From Blastomonas sp. (GTDB taxonomy: Bacteria > Pseudomonadota > Alphaproteobacteria > Sphingomonadales > Sphingomonadaceae): a stretch of 64,000 bases of DNA. The notes beneath the pieces are model-generated. The model was given only the letters and a program-made list of their open reading frames with translations. It was not told where the DNA came from and searched no databases. Every line of letters begins with the position of its first letter. Within the stretch, counting starts at the first letter, position 1. The stretch is taken from contig NZ_JAUCZC010000018.1 in NCBI RefSeq assembly GCF_030373265.1, forward strand, positions 1 to 64,000. The letters are read 5' to 3'. Below are positions 45,560 to 54,505 of this stretch, in pieces. The position numbers and the translations under genes were made by a program.

Positions 45560-45589
45560 TCGATACTGACTCATTCGGTTGCGGTCGCA

Positions 45590-45613
45590 AGCAGAATTAG
45601 AACCGGATCCGGA
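45590..45613. repeat. Direct repeat copy 2 flanking the quorum-sensing/lasso cargo
   Basis: The 24 bases begin AGCAGAATTAG and contain AGAACCGGATCCGGA. They are identical to 32381-32403 except for one extra T, and in the same orientation. They lie between the lasso precursor and the integrase. Confidence 0.65.
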
Positions 45614-45865
45614 TGCATCAATTCAATCTTGGTGGGTTGAGCCTTTTCACTAGCAGCACCCACTGCCGCTCGAAAAACTGCTAAGCGCGCATCACGGCAC
45701 TAAAATCATCTTTCTGGGAACATCACTTTTTCCAATAACCGGGTGGATTTATCGCGCATCCCAGAGGCGAAAAATGCAGCCCAATTAGTGCGGCAGGTTC
45801 GCCTACCGTTTTGCTGGCGCGAGGATAACAAGTGATATCATCGACCGATGCGTCCAAAGAAGCTT

Positions 45866-45897
45866 CGCGGTCAAGCCGAGCAAGCAGCTTGACCGCG
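45866..45897 (-). terminator. Possible terminator hairpin after the integrase gene
   Basis: Perfect 11-bp arms CGCGGTCAAGC / GCTTGACCGCG with a 10-base loop lie 36 bp past the integrase stop. They are followed on the minus strand only by a weak AAGCTTCTTTGG, so termination efficiency is uncertain. Confidence 0.45.
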
Positions 45898-45933
45898 ATT
45901 ACGAACCTGCAGATCAGCGTGATGCAAGTTCCT

Positions 45934-47097
45934 TCAGCTTTCCTTATCGCAGTAGGCGGCCCATCCCGCCATCATGACGCGCCTCTTCTCCAGCAGGTTG
46001 CCGCGCCGGTAAGCTGCCTCAGTCTTATTTGCCACCACGTGCGCCAACGCCGCTTCGGCAACATCACTGGGATGATCCGTTTCCTCGCTCACCCAATCGC
46101 GAAACGACGAGCGAAACCCGTGCGGTGTGTACGGCTGGCCCATCTCCTTCATCAGCTTGGACAGGGTCATGTCGGACAGTGGCTGCATATTTTTGAAGCC
46201 CGGAAATACATACGGCGACTCCCGAAGGCGCAGTTGCTTGCAGCGGCGCAGAATACGCATTGGCCGGGAGGCCAGAGGGACAACATGCTCACGAAATGCC
46301 TTCATCCGTTCCTTGGGGAGGGTCCAGAGGCCGTCTTCGAGTTCGACCTCATCCCAGGTCATGCCGCGCACTTCGCCCGACCGGGCAGCCGTGAAGATGG
46401 CAAACTCCAGCGCCAGACGGCTGAACGATTCTCGTGAACGCAACTTCTGGACGAATTTGGGCACCTTCTCATAGGGCATGGCAGGAAAGTGGCCATCACG
46501 GCGAGGCTGGCGCGGCAAGCCTTTGGTGATAGCCCGCATCGGCGCCTCGGTATCGCGATAACCGGATGCATAGGCCCAATCGAGCACCACGCCGACCCGC
46601 TGCCGGACCCTGCGTGCCGTTTCTGGCTTGGTCAGCCAGATCTCGGCCAGAAGGTCACGGATCATGGGCCCCGTGATCCGGTCAACCTTCATTTTCCCGA
46701 TGAAAGGAAAGGCATAGGCTTCCAGAGTTCGCATCCATTGGCCGTGGTGCTTGCCATTGCGCCAGGTCTTCGAGTGAACCTCATAGACCCGCTGCGCAGC
46801 GTCCTTGAAGGTGGGCACGGCATCGACCTTTCGCCGCTCGAACTGCGGGTCGAGGCCCATCTCGATCTGGCTTCGCACCTCGCGCGCCCGTTCGCGAGCA
46901 TCAACCAGGCTCACCTTGCTGCAGCTACCCAGGCCGAAATCTCTCCGGTCGCCCTTGTGCTGCACCCGGCAAACCCAGCTGCTGCTCCCTCCCGGCCTCT
47001 CGTAGCGATAAAGGCCATCACCAAACCCTACTCGGCGGGTGGTCTGGCTCTTGGTTTCAGAGCCTGTCTTCGAAGTGGTTTTCATGGAGGTGATCAT
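45934..47097 (-). CDS. Tyrosine-type site-specific integrase (P4-like)
   Basis: This protein of about 387 residues has an N-terminal arm-binding DUF4102-like domain (GFGDGLYRYERPGGSSSWVCRVQHKGDRRDFGLGSCSKVSLVDARERARE), a core-binding SAM-like domain, and a catalytic domain with Arg in FTAARSGEVRGMTW, HxxR in TPHGFRSSFRDWVSE, His in AALAHVVANKTEAAY and the nucleophile Tyr in EAAYRRGNLLEKRR. The track start at 47148 is GTG; ATG 47097 (MITSMKTT) or 47085 is more likely. It lies next to the 3' end of tRNA-Ser(CGA), the usual target of this class, and should catalyse integration and excision of the island. No excisionase was recognised. Confidence 0.93.
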   Translation of the reverse strand: MITSMKTTSKTGSETKSQTTRRVGFGDGLYRYERPGGSSSWVCRVQHKGDRRDFGLGSCSKVSLVDARERAREVRSQIEMGLDPQFERRKVDAVPTFKDAAQRVYEVHSKTWRNGKHHGQWMRTLEAYAFPFIGKMKVDRITGPMIRDLLAEIWLTKPETARRVRQRVGVVLDWAYASGYRDTEAPMRAITKGLPRQPRRDGHFPAMPYEKVPKFVQKLRSRESFSRLALEFAIFTAARSGEVRGMTWDEVELEDGLWTLPKERMKAFREHVVPLASRPMRILRRCKQLRLRESPYVFPGFKNMQPLSDMTLSKLMKEMGQPYTPHGFRSSFRDWVSEETDHPSDVAEAALAHVVANKTEAAYRRGNLLEKRRVMMAGWAAYCDKES

Positions 47098-47227
47098 AAA
47101 ATTTGTTCCCACATTTGCAAAAATGTCGGTCTGGACGACGTGGGACACATTTGGATCCGAATCACCAGCGTAACCCGCAGGAAAGCTGGACGTCTGGAGC
47201 CAGTCAGGGATTTTGTGGGATTAGTAC

Positions 47228-47318
<91 letters not shown>

Positions 47319-47571
47319 AGCCGGGCTGTGCCAAGGTCATGCCCTGGCGCCTGAACGGGTCCCCGCAGTGCAGAAAGCGATGTGGTCGATCTGCGGGAAG
47401 GCGGGCCATTAGCGCAGGCTTTCACCCTTGCCAAGTGGAAACCTGCCCTCGTTGGGCGGAAAGCTTGTATGCTGCGACGCAACACCCTAGATTGATGCTA
47501 TGAGCAACAATCCCTTCCGGTCCGGCAACGACGATGCATCGGGAACGACCCAGTCTTCAGGCGGGGTAATC

Positions 47572-47898
47572 ATGCCGCGCATCTCCAAGGCGCGCTATGC
47601 CATCGGCGACATTGTACGCCACCGCATCTTCGATTTCCGCGGCGTGGTGTTCGATATCGATCCTGTCTTCGCCAACAGCGACGACTGGTATGAATCGATC
47701 CCCGAGGAACTGCGCCCGGCCAAGGACCAGCCCTTCTATCACCTGTTCGCCGAAAACGCCGAGAACAGCTACATCGCCTATGTCAGCCAGCAGAATCTGG
47801 TGACCGACGACACCGGCGAACCTGTCGATCACCCTGCGGTGCCGCAATTGTTCGGGCCGTTCAGCGATGGACGCTATCGTCTGCGCACCATGCACTGA
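47572..47898 (+). CDS. hspQ: Heat shock protein HspQ (hemimethylated-DNA-binding YccV-like)
   Basis: This protein of about 108 residues contains YAIGDIVRHRIFDFRGVVFDIDPVFANSDDWYESIPEELRPAKDQPFYHLFAENAENSYIAYVSQQNLV, the standard YccV/HspQ domain. In enterobacteria HspQ acts as a proteolysis specificity factor and binds hemimethylated oriC DNA. I prefer ATG 47572 (MPRISKARY) with GGCGGGG upstream; an in-frame ATG at 47500 would add 24 low-complexity residues. It marks resumption of conserved chromosome right of the tRNA. Confidence 0.88.
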   Translation: MPRISKARYAIGDIVRHRIFDFRGVVFDIDPVFANSDDWYESIPEELRPAKDQPFYHLFAENAENSYIAYVSQQNLVTDDTGEPVDHPAVPQLFGPFSDGRYRLRTMH

Positions 47899-47942
47899 CT
47901 GTGCGGCTGAGACTGTACGGCTGATCGCGTGCGAAACGCAGA

Positions 47943-48821
47943 TCAGGAGCGCAGCTTCCACCCCGAGCGCAGCAGCATATAGCAGCCCAGCGCCAGCGCG
48001 GCGTTGATCGCCAGCAGCAGGCCTGCGCCAAACAGCAAGGGCGAATCGGTCGAGCCAATAAAGCCGTAGCGGAAGCCCGAGATCACATAGAAAAACGGAT
48101 TGGCGTGGCTGAGCGCGCGGAAGGTCGGCGCCATCGCATCGACCGAATAGAAGGTGCCCGACAGCAGCGCCAGCGGCGCCACCACGAAGTTGGTGATCGC
48201 GGCGGCATGATCGAACTTTTCCGCCCAAATCGATGTCAGTACGCCCATGAACGCCAGCATCATCGCGCCCATCACGCCAAACCAGATGATCGCCAGCGGA
48301 TGGCGCGGCATCACGTCGATCCCGGGCCACAGCAGCATCGCCAGCCAGACCGCGCCGCCGACGAACACCGCGCGGGTGACCGCCGCGATGACCAGCGAAA
48401 CGAGAACCTCAAGCTCGGACAGCGGCGGCATCAGATAATCGATGATCGTCCCCTGGATCTTGCCGACCAGCAGCGAGAAGCTCGAATTGGCAAAGCTGTT
48501 CTGCATCATCGCCATCACGATCAGCCCGGGGGCAAGGAAATCGGCGAACGGAACGTCGAGAACGGTGCGGCCACTGCGCCCCAAAGCGACGGTAAAAATC
48601 ACCAGATACAGCATCGTGGTGATCGCCGGTGCCCAGATGGTTTGCAACTGGACCTTGAAGAACCGGCGCACCTCTTTCATATAGAGGGCTTTCAACCCTC
48701 CCCAGTTGATCGTGCCGATCCGGACGGTGCCGGGCTCTGCAAAGGCAGCGCCGGTTCCGATTTCAGGTCGATTGCCCGGCGCAGCGACGGCGACGGGGGG
48801 ATTTGGTGCTTGATCGTTCAT
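47943..48821 (-). CDS. ABC-2 type transporter permease
   Basis: This 292-residue membrane protein of the ABC-2 family has about six spans. The cytoplasmic N-terminus (GGLKALYMKEVRRFFKVQLQTIWAPAITTMLYLVIFTVALG) leads into the first helix. The signature FLAPGLIVMAMMQNSFANSSFSLLVGKIQGTIIDYLMPPLSELE is typical of the YadH-like branch. No ATPase gene is adjacent within the window on either side, so its partner must be encoded elsewhere. It is divergent from gcrA across about 68 bp. It is outside the island and therefore not assigned to lasso export. Confidence 0.88.
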   Translation of the reverse strand: MNDQAPNPPVAVAAPGNRPEIGTGAAFAEPGTVRIGTINWGGLKALYMKEVRRFFKVQLQTIWAPAITTMLYLVIFTVALGRSGRTVLDVPFADFLAPGLIVMAMMQNSFANSSFSLLVGKIQGTIIDYLMPPLSELEVLVSLVIAAVTRAVFVGGAVWLAMLLWPGIDVMPRHPLAIIWFGVMGAMMLAFMGVLTSIWAEKFDHAAAITNFVVAPLALLSGTFYSVDAMAPTFRALSHANPFFYVISGFRYGFIGSTDSPLLFGAGLLLAINAALALGCYMLLRSGWKLRS

Positions 48822-48889
48822 GGTGGTTGCGCCTATCGGCGGACACCAGACCGGGCAAGTCCCAATTGGTCAAGAAGGAATTGCTGTTC

Positions 48890-49639
48890 ATGTCATGGAC
48901 CGACGAGCGGATCGATCAGCTCAAAACCATGTGGGAAAAAGGCCTCACCGCCAGCCAGATCGCTGAAGAACTGGGCGGGGTGAGCCGCAACGCGGTGATC
49001 GGCAAGGCGCATCGCCTTGGCCTGAAGTCGCGCCCCTCGCCGGTCAAGGCTGGCGAAGCCAAGCCCAAGCCTGCCAAGAAGGCCGACGCGCCCAAACCTG
49101 CGAAAAAGGCAGAGGCGGAACCGGAAAGCGATGCCCCGCCGTTCAAGACGGATTCGGCTGCGCAGCCGGTGCGCGCTGCGCCTGCCCCCGCCCCTGCCCC
49201 GACACCTGCACCGCGTCCGGTTGAACCCGTCGATGCGGCAGACGATGACGAGGAAACCGGCCTGGATGCAGGTGCAGAACCCGCCGTGCCGCCAAAGCCG
49301 CAGCCGCGCATCGTATCGGTCGGTCCCGGCGGATTCCTGCGTCAGGGCCCCGGCGACCAGCAGGCACCGATTCCGCCTGCACCGCCGCGCCGTCTGGTCC
49401 CCGCCCGCCCGAGCGCCGAGATTGCCGGCAAGACCAGCCTGCTCGACCTGAGCGACCGCATCTGCCGCTGGCCGATGGGGCACCCGGGCGAACCTGATTT
49501 CCACTTCTGCGGACAGCAGGTCAATCCGGGCTTTCCCTATTGCGTGGAACATTGCGGCCGCGCCTATCAGGCACAGCTGCCGCGCGGCACGCGTCGCCCG
49601 CCGCCGCCGATGCCGTTCGGCGGACCGCGCGTCCGCTGA
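48890..49639 (+). CDS. gcrA: GcrA family cell-cycle regulator
   Basis: This 249-residue protein has an N-terminal GcrA domain (MSWTDERIDQLKTMWEKGLTASQIAEELGGVSRNAVIGKAHRLGLKSRPSPVK). A long Ala/Pro/Lys-rich linker follows, then the C-terminal sigma70-binding region with CRWPMGHPGEPDFHFCGQQVNPGFPYCVEHCGRAYQ. GcrA is an alphaproteobacterial sigma-70 cofactor that activates methylation-responsive cell-cycle promoters. The protein is longer than the roughly 170-residue Caulobacter form because of the linker, a feature common in sphingomonads. ATG 48890 is chosen; the track start at 48803 overlaps the divergent ABC gene. Confidence 0.95.
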   Translation: MSWTDERIDQLKTMWEKGLTASQIAEELGGVSRNAVIGKAHRLGLKSRPSPVKAGEAKPKPAKKADAPKPAKKAEAEPESDAPPFKTDSAAQPVRAAPAPAPAPTPAPRPVEPVDAADDDEETGLDAGAEPAVPPKPQPRIVSVGPGGFLRQGPGDQQAPIPPAPPRRLVPARPSAEIAGKTSLLDLSDRICRWPMGHPGEPDFHFCGQQVNPGFPYCVEHCGRAYQAQLPRGTRRPPPPMPFGGPRVR

Positions 49640-49714
49640 TCACCACTCAATAGCAGCGGATAAGTCCGGCAGCGTGCTTGCCGGACGCCGTCTTTGCGCC
49701 CTATAGCAGGTCGC

Positions 49715-51706
49715 ATGTCCGACGATCTGTTCGCCAAATCGCAAGCTCCCGTTGAAACTTACGACGCTTCGGCGATCGAGGTGCTGGAGGGGCTCGAGCC
49801 GGTGCGGCGCAGGCCGGGGATGTACATCGGCGGCACCGACGAGCGTGCGCTGCATCATCTGGCGGCCGAGGTGCTCGACAACTCCATGGACGAGGCGGTC
49901 GCCGGCCATGCCAGCCGGATCGAGGTGACCCTGCGCCCCGGAAATCATCTGGCAATCAGCGACAACGGCCGCGGCATTCCGGTCGATCCGCACCCCAAAT
50001 TCCCCGGCAAGTCGGCGCTCGAAGTAATCCTCACCACGCTGCATTCGGGCGGCAAGTTCTCCGACAAGGCCTATGCCACCAGCGGCGGCCTGCACGGCGT
50101 CGGCGTGTCGGTGGTCAACGCGCTGTCGAGCGAATTGCTGGTCGAAGTGGCGCGCAACAAGGAATTGTACGCGCAGCATTATTCGCGCGGGGCGCCGCTG
50201 GGTCCGCTCGAGAAAGTCGGCGCTGCCCCCAACCGCCGCGGCACCACGATCAGCTTCGTGCCCGACGAGGAAATCTTCGGCGCAGGCGCGAAGTTCAAGC
50301 CCGCGCGGCTGTTCGCGCTCGCCCGCTCCAAGGCGTATCTCTATGCCGGGGTCGAGATCCGCTGGAAATGTGATGCCGAGCTGTCCGACGACAAGGTGCC
50401 GCAGGAAGCGGTGTTCCAGTTCCCCGGCGGGCTTGCCGATCACCTGCGCGAGCAGCTTGGCGGGCGCGAGTGCGCGACATCCGATTTCTTCGCCGGGCGG
50501 CAGGACTTCCCCGATGGCAAGGGCCGGGTCGAATGGGCGGTCGCGTGGCCGCTGTGGAGTGATGGCAGCTATAGCTATTACTGCAACACCATTCCCACCC
50601 CCGATGGCGGCACGCACGAGGCGGGACTGCGCGCCGCGATCCTCAAAGGATTGCGCGGCTTTGGCGAGCTGATCGGCAACAAGAAGGCAGCGGGGCTCAC
50701 CGCCGAGGACGTGATGACCGGCAGCGAGCTGATGCTCTCGGTGTTCATCCGCGATCCGCAGTTCCAGAGCCAGACCAAGGACCGGCTGACCTCGCCTGAG
50801 GCAGCGCGCCTGGTCGAAAACGCGGTGCGCGATCATGTCGACCATTTCCTCACCGACAATATGGAGCGCGGCAAGGCGTTGCTGGGCCTCGTGTTCGAGC
50901 GGATGGACGAACGGCTCAAGCGCAAGGCCGAGCGCGAGGTCAAGCGCAAGACCGCGACCAGCGCGCGCAAGCTGCGGCTGCCGGGCAAGCTGACCGACTG
51001 CAGCAACGACGGCACCGGGGTCGAGGGCGCGGAGACCGAGATCTTCATCGTCGAGGGCGACAGCGCGGGCGGCTCGGCCAAACAGGCGCGAGATCGCAAG
51101 ACGCAGGCGATCCTGCCGATCCGCGGCAAGATCCTCAACGTCGCCTCGGCCAACAGCGCCAAGATCGGCGCCAACCAGGAAATCGCCGACCTCGCGCTCG
51201 CACTGGGCTGCGGCACCGGCAAGCACTGCGATCCGGGCCAGCTGCGCTATGACCGCATCATCATCATGACCGATGCCGATGTCGACGGCGCGCACATCGC
51301 GACATTGCTGATGACCTTCTTCTTCCAGGAGATGCCCGATATCGTGAAGGCGGGGCACCTGTACCTCGCGCAGCCGCCGCTCTACCGGCTCGTGGTCGGT
51401 GCCAAGAGCTGGTACGCGCGCGACGATGCGCACCGCGCCGAGCTCGAGCGGACGATCCTCAAGGGCAAGAAGGTCGAGGTCAGCCGCTTCAAGGGGCTGG
51501 GCGAGATGAACCCAGGGCAATTGCGCGAGACGACGATGAGCCGCCAGAGCCGCTCGCTGCTGCGCGTCACGCTACCGCCCAATTACGAGCAGTTTTCCGC
51601 GGTCAAGGATCTGGTCGGCGAACTGATGGGCAAGAACCCCGAGCACCGCTTCAACTTCATCCAGAACCACGCGGCGCAGGTGGATCGTGAAGCGATCGAC
51701 GCTTAG
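49715..51706 (+). CDS. parE: DNA topoisomerase IV subunit B
   Basis: This 663-residue protein has a GHKL ATPase (VRRRPGMYIGGTDERALHHLAAEVLDNSMDEAVAGHA, SDNGRGIPVDPHPKF, GGLHGVGVSVVNALS). The transducer domain follows, then the Toprim domain (FIVEGDSAGGSAKQARDRKTQAILPIRGKILNV and IIIMTDADVDGAHIATLLMTFFF) and the C-terminal RFKGLGEMNPGQLRETTM. Length and absence of the GyrB insert indicate ParE, which decatenates daughter chromosomes with ParC. ATG 49715 (MSDDLFAKSQ) is preferred over 49694. It lies 75 bp downstream of gcrA on the same strand, an arrangement typical of core chromosome. Confidence 0.95.
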   Translation: MSDDLFAKSQAPVETYDASAIEVLEGLEPVRRRPGMYIGGTDERALHHLAAEVLDNSMDEAVAGHASRIEVTLRPGNHLAISDNGRGIPVDPHPKFPGKSALEVILTTLHSGGKFSDKAYATSGGLHGVGVSVVNALSSELLVEVARNKELYAQHYSRGAPLGPLEKVGAAPNRRGTTISFVPDEEIFGAGAKFKPARLFALARSKAYLYAGVEIRWKCDAELSDDKVPQEAVFQFPGGLADHLREQLGGRECATSDFFAGRQDFPDGKGRVEWAVAWPLWSDGSYSYYCNTIPTPDGGTHEAGLRAAILKGLRGFGELIGNKKAAGLTAEDVMTGSELMLSVFIRDPQFQSQTKDRLTSPEAARLVENAVRDHVDHFLTDNMERGKALLGLVFERMDERLKRKAEREVKRKTATSARKLRLPGKLTDCSNDGTGVEGAETEIFIVEGDSAGGSAKQARDRKTQAILPIRGKILNVASANSAKIGANQEIADLALALGCGTGKHCDPGQLRYDRIIIMTDADVDGAHIATLLMTFFFQEMPDIVKAGHLYLAQPPLYRLVVGAKSWYARDDAHRAELERTILKGKKVEVSRFKGLGEMNPGQLRETTMSRQSRSLLRVTLPPNYEQFSAVKDLVGELMGKNPEHRFNFIQNHAAQVDREAIDA

Positions 51707-51724
51707 CGCGCGAAATTCCTCCCC

Positions 51725-51806
51725 CGTCATTCCCGCGAACGCGGGAATCCCGCTTTTGCGCGGCGGATCGAGAAGCAAGCGGGACCCCCGCCTGCGCGGG
51801 GGTGAC
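51725..51806. repeat. REP-like palindromic intergenic element
   Basis: Two inverted half-units face each other: GTCATTCCCGCGAACGCGGG continuing to TCCCGCTT, and the complement of GTCACCCCCGCGCAGGCGGG continuing to TCCCGCTT. Each half is itself a hairpin. This GTCATTCCCGCG...GCGGG type is a dispersed intergenic repeat in many proteobacteria and may act on mRNA ends after parE. Confidence 0.8.
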
Positions 51807-51845
51807 AAAAAAGGCATTGGTTGGTGGACTGGCCTGGAACAGGTC

Positions 51846-53168
51846 ATGGAGCGTATTGTCTTCGCGCTGGTCTTTCTGTCGGTTGCTTTCGGAAGCCAAG
51901 CCATCGCACAGACTGATGCACCTCCCCCCGCCCCTGCAACCCAAACCACCTTCGACCAGCCCGCACGCGATGTCCTCGCGCTGCTTCAGGGCACGGCCGA
52001 GCCCGCAACCATCTTCACCCCCGCCTTCCTCACCGCCGTACCGCCTGATCAGCTCGCCACGGTGCTGGTCCAACTCAACACGCAGTTTGGTGACGCGTCG
52101 GCGGTCGATGCGATCCAGCCGATGGATGCGCGCTCGGCCAGGGTCGATATCCGATTCGACAAGGCGATCATCACCTTCACCATCGGCGTCCAGGATAGCA
52201 AGCTGTCAGGATTGTTCGTCACCGGCTCGCGGACGCAGGGCGATACGCTTGAGCAGATCACCGCGGATATCGCCGCGCTGCCCGGGCGTAGCGGCTTTGT
52301 CGTCCAGAAGCTGACCGATGCGGGAACCGAGACCATCGCCAGCCATGCGGCGGAGGAGCGCTTTGCCATCGCGTCGGTGTTCAAGCTCTATGTGCTCGCC
52401 GAGATCGATCGGGCGGTGCGCGCGGGCGAACGGCGGTGGGACGATGTGCTGCCCTTGGCGCAAAAATCCCACCCCTCTGGCATCACTCAGGCCTGGCCCG
52501 ACAAGGCGCCGATGACGCTGCAGTCGCTGGCGACATTGATGATCTCGATCAGCGACAACAGCGCCACCGACACGCTCATCGCCGCAATCGGCCAGACAAA
52601 GCTGGCGGCGATTGTGCGCGCCAGCGGCCATGCCCGTCCGTCCGACATGATCCCGCTGCTGCCCACCCAGGCGGTCACCGGCCTGAAGATGCCCGCCAAT
52701 GCAGCCCTGCGCGACCGCTTCCTGGCCGCCGATGATGCCGGGCAGACCGCGATCCTGGCACAAGCGGGCGACACGCTGAGTCTGCCGAAGCTCGACCTGT
52801 CGGTCTATACCGGCGGCCCCAACCAGATCGATACGGTGGAATGGTTCGCCAGCCCCGCCGACATCGCAAGGCTGCTGGCGATGCTGGAGCGCGAGGGCGA
52901 TCCGGTCACGCGCGCGATCCTCACGGTCAATGCGGGCATTGCGCCGGTCAATGCGGCGCGCTGGGCGTATCTCGGCTACAAGGGCGGGTCTGAGCCCGGG
53001 ATCATGGCGATGAGCTTCCTTGCCCACAGCCCGGCCGACGAGCGCTATATCGTGTCGGCGGTGGCCAACAATCCGGCGGCCGATATCGACCAGCCGGGTT
53101 TCGTCACGCTGATGACCCGGCTGCTCGATCAGCTGGTTGCGGGCGACGGTCCAGCCACTCGTCCCTGA
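51846..53168 (+). CDS. Class A beta-lactamase-like serine hydrolase
   Basis: This 440-residue protein starts at ATG 51846 with signal peptide MERIVFALVFLSVAFGSQAIAQ; the track start at 51687 runs through the REP element. An N-terminal DUF3887-like domain (FDQPARDVLALLQGTAEPATIFTPAFLTAVPPDQLATVLVQLNTQFGD) precedes a beta-lactamase2 domain. That domain has SxxK (IASVFKLYVLAEIDRA), SDN (ISISDNSATDTLI) and a KGG triad (YKGGSEPGIMAMSF). The omega-loop Glu of true class A enzymes is not evident, so it may act on peptidoglycan-like substrates rather than confer resistance. Its 3' end overlaps the convergent GNAT gene by 65 bp. Confidence 0.85.
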   Translation: MERIVFALVFLSVAFGSQAIAQTDAPPPAPATQTTFDQPARDVLALLQGTAEPATIFTPAFLTAVPPDQLATVLVQLNTQFGDASAVDAIQPMDARSARVDIRFDKAIITFTIGVQDSKLSGLFVTGSRTQGDTLEQITADIAALPGRSGFVVQKLTDAGTETIASHAAEERFAIASVFKLYVLAEIDRAVRAGERRWDDVLPLAQKSHPSGITQAWPDKAPMTLQSLATLMISISDNSATDTLIAAIGQTKLAAIVRASGHARPSDMIPLLPTQAVTGLKMPANAALRDRFLAADDAGQTAILAQAGDTLSLPKLDLSVYTGGPNQIDTVEWFASPADIARLLAMLEREGDPVTRAILTVNAGIAPVNAARWAYLGYKGGSEPGIMAMSFLAHSPADERYIVSAVANNPAADIDQPGFVTLMTRLLDQLVAGDGPATRP

Positions 53169-53673
53169 GCAGACCGAAGATCAGGCTATCGCGCACGCCG
53201 ATATGGGTTTCCCATTCGGCCCGCAGATGGCCTTCCTGCACGAAGCGCATCGCGGTCAGCAAGCCGATCGAGTGGAGGTTCTCCGGATCGGCATCGGCGA
53301 AGACCCGGCGCTGGCCTTCGGTGATCAGCAACTGGTCGAGCACCATGGTCACGGCCTCGCGCGCAATGCCCTGCCCCCAGCATGAGCGGGCGAGGATATA
53401 GCCGATTTCGCTGACGTTCTCGCGCCGGTCATGCACTGCAACCCAGCCCAGCGCGATGTCGTCGCCGGCCCGGGTGATCGCCCAGCTTCGCCATTCGCCG
53501 ACGGCTGCAGGTTCGAGATAGGCGCGGGTGTCGTCGACCGAGCTGTGCGGGCCCGACGACCACCAGGTCATCAGCTCCGCATCGGACAGAACCTCGAACA
53601 GCGCCTCGGCATCGCTGACACGCACCTGGCGAAGCACGAGCCGCTCGCTCGCCAGCACCGGCATCGTGGTCAT
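53104..53673 (-). CDS. GNAT family N-acetyltransferase (RimJ/RimL-like)
   Basis: This 189-residue protein begins with RimJ-type SERLVLRQVRVSDAEALFEVLSDAELMTWW. It has the acetyl-CoA-binding segment IGYILARSCWGQGIAREAVTMVLDQLL (motif A, with Q/R-x-x-G-x-A) and ends in motif B around PENLHSIGLLTAMRFVQEG. The target may be a protein N-terminus or a small amine; it cannot be specified. It lies 7 bp downstream of the LysR gene on the same strand and overlaps the beta-lactamase-like gene at its 3' end. Confidence 0.9.
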   Translation of the reverse strand: MTTMPVLASERLVLRQVRVSDAEALFEVLSDAELMTWWSSGPHSSVDDTRAYLEPAAVGEWRSWAITRAGDDIALGWVAVHDRRENVSEIGYILARSCWGQGIAREAVTMVLDQLLITEGQRRVFADADPENLHSIGLLTAMRFVQEGHLRAEWETHIGVRDSLIFGLLRDEWLDRRPQPADRAAGSSA

Positions 53674-53680
53674 GGGGCGG

Positions 53681-54493
53681 TCATAGCGCGGTCAGCGCCT
53701 CGACCAGAGCGCGCACTTTCTTCTGCCGCCATTGCGGGGTCGGCGCGACCACCCAATAGGCGCGGCGCGATGGCCTGGCCTCACCGACGGCGACCAGGCG
53801 CCCTTCGGTCAGATCACGCTCGGCGAGCATATACGGAACGGTCACGCTGCCGAAGCCCGCAATGGCCGCATCGAGGCCCAACCCTGCATCGGCCACCTGC
53901 ATCACCGCGCTGCCATCGGCTTCGGTCTCGCTCTGGTCGCGGCCGCAACCGGGCCATTCGATCCGACGGTCGCCCGAATTGCCCGGCGCGGCAACGGTGA
54001 TGAACTGCGCAGGGCCTATCACTGCGCCCTCGAGTTCCGCCGGGCCATCGGCCAGCCGGATCGCGCAATCGAGATTGGCTTCGGTGAAGTCGATATCGGT
54101 GTCCCCCGATACCAGGGTGTAGCGGATCTCCGGATTGGCGGCGGCATAGTTGATCAGCCGGTGATGCAGCCATTTGGCGGCAAAGTCGCGCGGCACCGCG
54201 ATGGTCAGGCGGAAGCTCGACTGGCCCTGCTGCATCGCGCGGACCGCTTCCTCGAACTGCAGGAAGCCGCCGCGCAGCGCATCGAGCCCCGCGCCCGCTT
54301 CATCGGTCAGCTCAAGTCCCTTGGGGGTCCTGCGGAACAGGACAACGCCGAGCATGTCTTCGAGTGCGCGGATCTGCTGGCCCACGGCAGCCGGTGTCAC
54401 CGCCAGCTCATCGGCCGCGCGGGTGAAGCTCAGATGGCGCGCCGCGGCGTCGAGCACGCGCAGGCCGTTGAGCGGAAGATGAGTACGCTTCAT
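53681..54493 (-). CDS. LysR family regulator (GcvA-like)
   Basis: This 270-residue protein has an N-terminal winged HTH LNGLRVLDAAARHLSFTRAADELAVTPAAVGQQIRALEDMLGVVLFRRTPKGLELTD, the GcvA-type signature (LxxLRxFExxARHLSFtrAAxEL). A periplasmic-binding-like effector domain follows (IRYTLVSGDTDIDFTEANLDCAIRLADGP and VPYMLAERDLTEGRLVAVGE). It is somewhat shorter than the usual about 300 residues. It is not divergent from any gene, so its target is unclear; the GNAT gene immediately downstream is probably cotranscribed. Confidence 0.92.
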   Translation of the reverse strand: MKRTHLPLNGLRVLDAAARHLSFTRAADELAVTPAAVGQQIRALEDMLGVVLFRRTPKGLELTDEAGAGLDALRGGFLQFEEAVRAMQQGQSSFRLTIAVPRDFAAKWLHHRLINYAAANPEIRYTLVSGDTDIDFTEANLDCAIRLADGPAELEGAVIGPAQFITVAAPGNSGDRRIEWPGCGRDQSETEADGSAVMQVADAGLGLDAAIAGFGSVTVPYMLAERDLTEGRLVAVGEARPSRRAYWVVAPTPQWRQKKVRALVEALTAL

Positions 54494-54505
54494 GGGGAAT
54501 GCCGA

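Larger units (their letters stand above)
45334..45933. other. 600-bp non-coding region between lasso precursor and integrase genes
   Basis: No gene was recognised. It should hold the lasso A-B-C promoter (45340-45430 side). It contains an AT-rich palindrome (45410-45426), an 11-bp inverted repeat (45533-45559), copy 2 of the cargo-flanking direct repeat (45590-45613) and an 11-bp hairpin near the integrase end. Base composition is visibly more AT-rich than the flanks. Confidence 0.55.

Noticed and set aside
47943-48821. ABC-2 permease considered as the lasso exporter
   Set aside because: It is outside the island beyond the tRNA, opposite to core genes, and is not the full-length peptidase/ABC type used as lasso gene D.
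49640-51520. 626-residue minus-strand ORF opposite parE
   Set aside because: It is antisense to an unmistakable parE; Arg/His/Gln-rich composition is typical of GC-rich shadow frames, and no domain is visible.
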